Part shown: positions 63,060 through 64,000 of the stretch, piece after piece
Layout: every line of letters starts with the position of its first letter
Position numbering within the stretch: position 1 is the first letter of the stretch
The notes under the pieces: model-generated
Databases searched by the model: none
Seen by the model: the letters and a program-made list of their open reading frames with translations, nothing else
What the model was told of the DNA's origin: nothing
DNA from: Auanema rhodensis
Lineage: Eukaryota; Nematoda; Chromadorea; Rhabditida; Rhabditidae
NCBI GenBank assembly: GCA_964057225.1
Contig: OZ059894.1
Coordinates: forward strand, 6,975,131-7,039,130
Direction of reading: 5' to 3'
Length of the DNA stretch: 64,000 nt
Position numbers and translations under genes: made by a program

Positions 63060-64000
63060 AATCATCACCACAACTGCAACTACTACCGATGGCGCTGGCG
63101 CAACTACTGCCGAAAATTACAACCAGAACGCCAGCATTATTAGGAAAATAGAAGAACGAAAACGTAACTTAATAATATAAATGATGACAACTAATAGATA
63201 GAAAATGATAGTTGCAATCTTGTCTCCAGTTTAGTCATACCGGTGAAATAGGTCTGGTTGTAAAACCAAAATTTTGCGGTTTCAGCCACCATCTTGGGTC
63301 AAAAACTTCTTGATGTTATTTTACGACAAGACGAACAAACAAAAAGCAGCAATGCTTCTGAAGAAAAGCAGCAACAGCAGCCACATCAGCCAAAGCCACA
63401 ACCAGAAGATAGACAGAGACAAACAATGGCTGTATGAAAGGGGTTGTTAGGAGTGAAGAAAAAGAGAGGGATAGAACGAAAGGGGAATAGTCATATTGGC
63501 GAGCGGTCATGCACAGCCTAGGGCTCGATTAGTGTGTGTGGGCTCAGGACCGAAGTGTATACGCATTGTGAGAGCGATTATTTCCTGCAATTATGGAATA
63601 TAACAACAAGATCTGGAGCTTGCAGGAACATACGCATAGGAACAACATCCCATCCGACACCAGTGGCACGTCACTGGTCCGATTGCGTCTGGTTTTTATA
63701 CGAAATAAAGACATAGGCACAAAGTGCTAGAAGAAAAAGAAATGAAAGAGTCAGCTGCTATGAGCATCGAGGCAAATTGGACAACAGGGGCAGAGATCAC
63801 AAGTAAATTTCACGTAAAATCATTTTTATGTTTGGAAGATAGCTTGAAAGTGGAGAAAGAGAGAAAGAGAAGGAAAGTGGAAGAAAGAGAGAACGAAAGA
63901 GACGAATGAGAAAAGAGATAGATAGCCATTACCAGCAATAGATGATAGTTTATGCGTACTTGCAACTTCAACAGCCCAAAGAAGAAGAATTAAAGCAAGA

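Larger units (their letters stand above)
60290..64000. other. Upstream region or 5' intron of calmodulin
   Basis: Purine-rich on the + strand, hence pyrimidine-rich in the sense of calmodulin. Contains the palindrome at 60594, the double E-box at 62661, a GC-rich pocket at about 62858-62912 (CGCATTGCGCGGCGC) and a CTA repeat. It plausibly holds a 5' noncoding exon and the promoter. Open frames here are composition artefacts. Confidence 0.45.

Noticed and set aside
62933-63151. Poly-Leu frame
   Set aside because: Translation of the CTA repeat.

Overview
This window is nuclear DNA from a nematode. It is AT-rich. Genes are broken into many small exons by introns that are often only 45-60 bp. 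Several start codons lie just 3' of a splice acceptor, as expected for spliced-leader trans-splicing. One gene encodes a ground-like (grl) protein, a family I know only from nematodes. I cannot name the genus. A chromadorean (Caenorhabditis-like or relative) fits best. Nothing bacterial is present: no operons, CRISPR, rRNA or recognisable tRNA.

Layout. 66-5787 (+): secreted cystine-knot protein of the DAN/gremlin class. 8785-11167 (-): aftiphilin-like clathrin adaptor accessory protein. 14535-15848 (-): interleukin-17-like cytokine. 17880-19117 (+): nuclear protein with HMG-box-like segments. 19479-21230 (-): ground-like secreted protein. 22661-25228: a shrunken Maverick/Polinton-type transposon with 893-bp terminal inverted repeats. 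36408-39015 (+): single-pass membrane protein with EGF-like repeats. 49996-51518 (+): BMP ligand, best matched to DBL-1. 59369-60203 (-): calmodulin. Each gene was assembled by following reading frame and phase through GT-AG introns, plus two GC-AG introns. The remainder is long intergenic or intronic DNA with microsatellites and strongly strand-asymmetric composition.

How the genes fit together. Four of the eight encode secreted or surface signalling-type proteins. The most striking pair is a BMP ligand and a DAN-domain protein, a class that elsewhere binds and blocks BMPs, about 44 kb apart on the same strand. A 15-bp double E-box palindrome occurs exactly twice, once upstream of the BMP gene and once upstream of calmodulin.

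The large stretches 25.2-36.4, 39.6-49.9 and 51.5-59.1 kb hold no gene I can defend. A few phase-compatible candidate exons within them are listed at low confidence.
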